Shown: positions 62,199 to 64,000 of the stretch, one piece after another
Position numbering within the stretch: the first letter of the stretch is position 1
How the letters are laid out: each line of letters starts with the position of its first letter
Assembly (NCBI RefSeq): GCF_000377745.1
Contig: NZ_KB898709.1
Span: forward strand, 191,001-255,000
Source of the DNA: Gilvimarinus chinensis DSM 19667
Lineage (GTDB): Bacteria > Pseudomonadota > Gammaproteobacteria > Pseudomonadales > Cellvibrionaceae
Length of the DNA: 64,000 nucleotides
Reading direction: 5' to 3'
Notes under the pieces: model-generated
Database searches by the model: none
What the model was told of the DNA's origin: nothing
What the model saw: only the letters and a program-made list of their open reading frames with translations
Program-made: the position numbers and the translations under genes

Positions 62199-63764
62199 TT
62201 ACCCTCGCTGCACATTCAACTCCGCTTCAATCTCTTCCATCCGCTTAGTATTAAGCGGGTAGAAAATCAGCAAAAATACCGCAGCGAAGGCAAATATCGC
62301 GGGGATCCAGCTCATTAGCATCACCATACCGTCGGTGGCCTGGGCAATGGTACTTGGGTCGGTACCCACGTAGCCGTAACCACCTAGCACCAGCAACACC
62401 AAAGCGCCGGCAAAACCACCGCCGGTTTTTTGGATAAAGCTACCGGCGGAGTAAAACAGGCCGGTAGCACGGCGGCCGTGTTTCCACTCGGAGTAATCGG
62501 CGGCATCGCCCAACATACTGAAGGTCAGTACCGGCATAAAGGCAGCGAAAAATTCGGCGGCGCAGCCCAGTACAAACAGGCCGGTGACATTATCGCTGCT
62601 CAGGAAAGAGATGCAGCCTGTCAGCACGCCGCTGATTATCAGCGAGGCAATAAACAACGTCTTTTTACCCACCAGGCGCGTGAAATAACCGCATACAAAG
62701 GCCGCGAAAATCGAGGTGATCAGCAGTGCCAAAAAGTACATGCCAGTCATGGTGGGTTCGTGCAAATAATGCTTAAAGTAGTAAGCGATGACTACATACT
62801 TAATGCCGTTAAACAGCATGGTCAAAAAGCCCAGGCCCAGAATCATCAGCCAGGGTTTGTTGGTTAACAGGTTAACCAAATCGCGCTGTGAAGGCGTGGT
62901 TTCACCCTCGGGGCGACGAATAAGCTTACGAATTAAATAACCCGTACCCACCAGCACCAGAGCACAAAACACCCCCATATACCAAGGGTTGAGTTTGTAG
63001 GTGGCATCGCTGCCCTGCGTCAGGCTGAAAAAGAACAGCGAAATAGACAGCAAAGGCACGATAATAAACGGCAGGTTAACGAGCAGATCTTTAAATTCTT
63101 TTTTGAACGAGCCAGTGTTCTCGGTTGGGACGATACGCTCTTTGGTGGTAGCAAAAGTGATCACGCACAACGCCACCAATAAAACCGCGAACACGTACAT
63201 GGTTTGCTGGTAGCCTTTGGCTTCGTCACCCTGGCCAAAGTACTCCACCAGGTAAGGTGTACCGGCCATCACCAAAGCGCCACCTAAAAACGCCCCGGCA
63301 AAACGGTAACCGGACAGCACGCTGCGCTCTTCGTGGCTTGAGGTCATCACCCCCATCAGCGCCGAATAAGGCACGTTATTCACCGTATAGGCGAGGGTTA
63401 AACCGATATAAGTAAAGTAGGCCCACACCAATTTCATTTCGGGGCTGATATCAGGCGCGGTAAAAGCCATTACCATAAACAGGCCCAGCACCGGGGCAGA
63501 CCATAAAATCCACGGGCGGAACTTACCGTATTTGGTCTGGGTGCGGTCGGCAATCATGCCCATAATAATGTCGGTGATGCCGTCGGATACCCGTACCAAC
63601 AGCAGCAAAGCGGCGGCAGCGGCAGCGGTAATACCGAGCGTATCGGTATAAAAAACGGCCAGATAAGCCAAGGCACCGCGCCACACTAAATTGGCGGCGG
63701 CATCGCCCATGGCGTAACCGGATTTTTCTAAAACAGAGAGTTTACTGGCAGAAGATGTGGCCAC
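62199..63764 (-). CDS. GPH-family sugar:cation symporter (MFS)
   Basis: A 521-residue inner-membrane protein of the glycoside-pentoside-hexuronide family (MelB/YicJ group) with about 12 membrane segments. VLEKSGYAMGDAAANLVWRGALAYLAVFYTDTLG is the usual N-terminus (key part: GYAMGDAAANLVW), with DGITDIIMGMIADRT (the cation-site Asp region) and KFRPWILWSAPVLG next. It couples sugar uptake to Na+ or H+. The substrate cannot be told from sequence; the next gene upstream is cut by the window edge. Confidence 0.88.
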   Translation of the reverse strand: MATSSASKLSVLEKSGYAMGDAAANLVWRGALAYLAVFYTDTLGITAAAAAALLLLVRVSDGITDIIMGMIADRTQTKYGKFRPWILWSAPVLGLFMVMAFTAPDISPEMKLVWAYFTYIGLTLAYTVNNVPYSALMGVMTSSHEERSVLSGYRFAGAFLGGALVMAGTPYLVEYFGQGDEAKGYQQTMYVFAVLLVALCVITFATTKERIVPTENTGSFKKEFKDLLVNLPFIIVPLLSISLFFFSLTQGSDATYKLNPWYMGVFCALVLVGTGYLIRKLIRRPEGETTPSQRDLVNLLTNKPWLMILGLGFLTMLFNGIKYVVIAYYFKHYLHEPTMTGMYFLALLITSIFAAFVCGYFTRLVGKKTLFIASLIISGVLTGCISFLSSDNVTGLFVLGCAAEFFAAFMPVLTFSMLGDAADYSEWKHGRRATGLFYSAGSFIQKTGGGFAGALVLLVLGGYGYVGTDPSTIAQATDGMVMLMSWIPAIFAFAAVFLLIFYPLNTKRMEEIEAELNVQRG

Positions 63765-63910
63765 GTGTCACCTCGAGGTCTTGTCGTTATATGGGCATTT
63801 TGGGCTGCAGGGGCAGAGAGAGCGGCCCCCAAAGCGGGTCAAGCATAAGAGTCGGCACCGCAAAAGTACAGCGTTACCAATAGGTTATCGATATCGTGAA
63901 GGGCAACAAT

Positions 63911-64000
63911 TCACCCCTGGTGTAACCGATGCGCAATCGCCGCCTTCCACTCGCCTATCGCCGTATGGTCAGATTCGTACAAAGCGATACCCGTGTGATA
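63911..64000 (-). CDS. Possible C-terminal fragment of a gene cut by the window edge
   Basis: A minus-strand frame is open from the right edge for 29 codons to a TGA at 63911-63913 (YHTGIALYESDHTAIGEWK, then AAIAHRLHQG). The residues look like normal protein, but the piece is too short to name or to prove coding. If real, it is upstream of the GPH transporter gene by about 146 bases in the same direction. Confidence 0.35.
   Translation of the reverse strand, partial: YHTGIALYESDHTAIGEWKAAIAHRLHQG

Overview
The window looks like chromosomal DNA of a marine gammaproteobacterium of the Cellvibrionales/Pseudomonadales type. The clues are a rpsF-rpsR-DUF2232-rplI-dnaB block without priB, a secreted lipoprotein with a long poly-serine linker of the kind found in Cellvibrio, Saccharophagus and Teredinibacter, a sugar-acid catabolic cluster with a sodium symporter, and a Pseudomonas-like zinc-starvation gene set. 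The genus assignment is inference. No rRNA, tRNA, insertion sequence, prophage or CRISPR array was seen.

Layout. 0-2.5 kb: the end of an outer-membrane patatin-like protein, an old-yellow-enzyme reductase, the ribosome rescue factor ArfB and a CBS-domain protein. 2.9-8.2 kb: a fatty-acid oxidation operon (thiolase, FadJ-type multifunctional enzyme, acetyl-CoA hydrolase/transferase). 8.2-12.6 kb: a large epimerase/SPW/VKOR fusion, an orphan periplasmic sensor-like protein and a small unknown. 12.8-14.4 kb: nhaD behind a structured leader RNA. 14.5-23.4 kb (minus strand): panD, panC, MOSC, dnaB, rplI, DUF2232, rpsR, rpsF, glyA, ldhA and a SHOCT/DUF4870 protein. 23.5-25.3 kb: a DUF1631-like protein.

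25.4-52 kb is mostly a zinc-limitation island. A His-rich AztD-like lipoprotein and a His-rich TonB receptor diverge from a COG0523 GTPase. After a sensor kinase comes an 11-kb, 15-gene plus-strand unit: merC-like 1, dksA2, COG0523 (zigA-like), DUF1826, DUF2796, zur, merC-like 2, hisI paralogue, folE2, a SEC-C miniprotein, a 74-aa unknown, a thrS paralogue, a pyrC paralogue, an NTF2-like protein and an aspartoacylase. Further on, a DUF3299 protein diverges from an ABC ATPase and an FtsX-like permease. Palindromes with the core ATGTTATAACAT, or clear variants of it, sit in front of these units and are the likely Zur operators. SelO, a DUF4174 protein, a TetR/GST pair, a DUF1428 protein and a VOC protein lie between the zinc units.

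52-59.8 kb holds a LacI-regulated sugar-acid cluster (ManD-like dehydratase, Gfo/Idh oxidoreductase, sodium symporter, MATE transporter, unknown lipoprotein). 60-64 kb holds a frameshifted small secreted protein, the poly-Ser lipoprotein, a GPH-family sugar transporter and an incomplete reading frame at the edge.

The most notable points are the Zur-box-linked island with mixed retention of zinc ligands among its paralogues, a leader RNA in front of nhaD that fits a lithium/sodium-sensing riboswitch, a possible 2-oxoglutarate dioxygenase-like residue pattern in DUF1826, very regular TetR and LacI operators, and hairpins that contain the stop codons of two convergent gene pairs.
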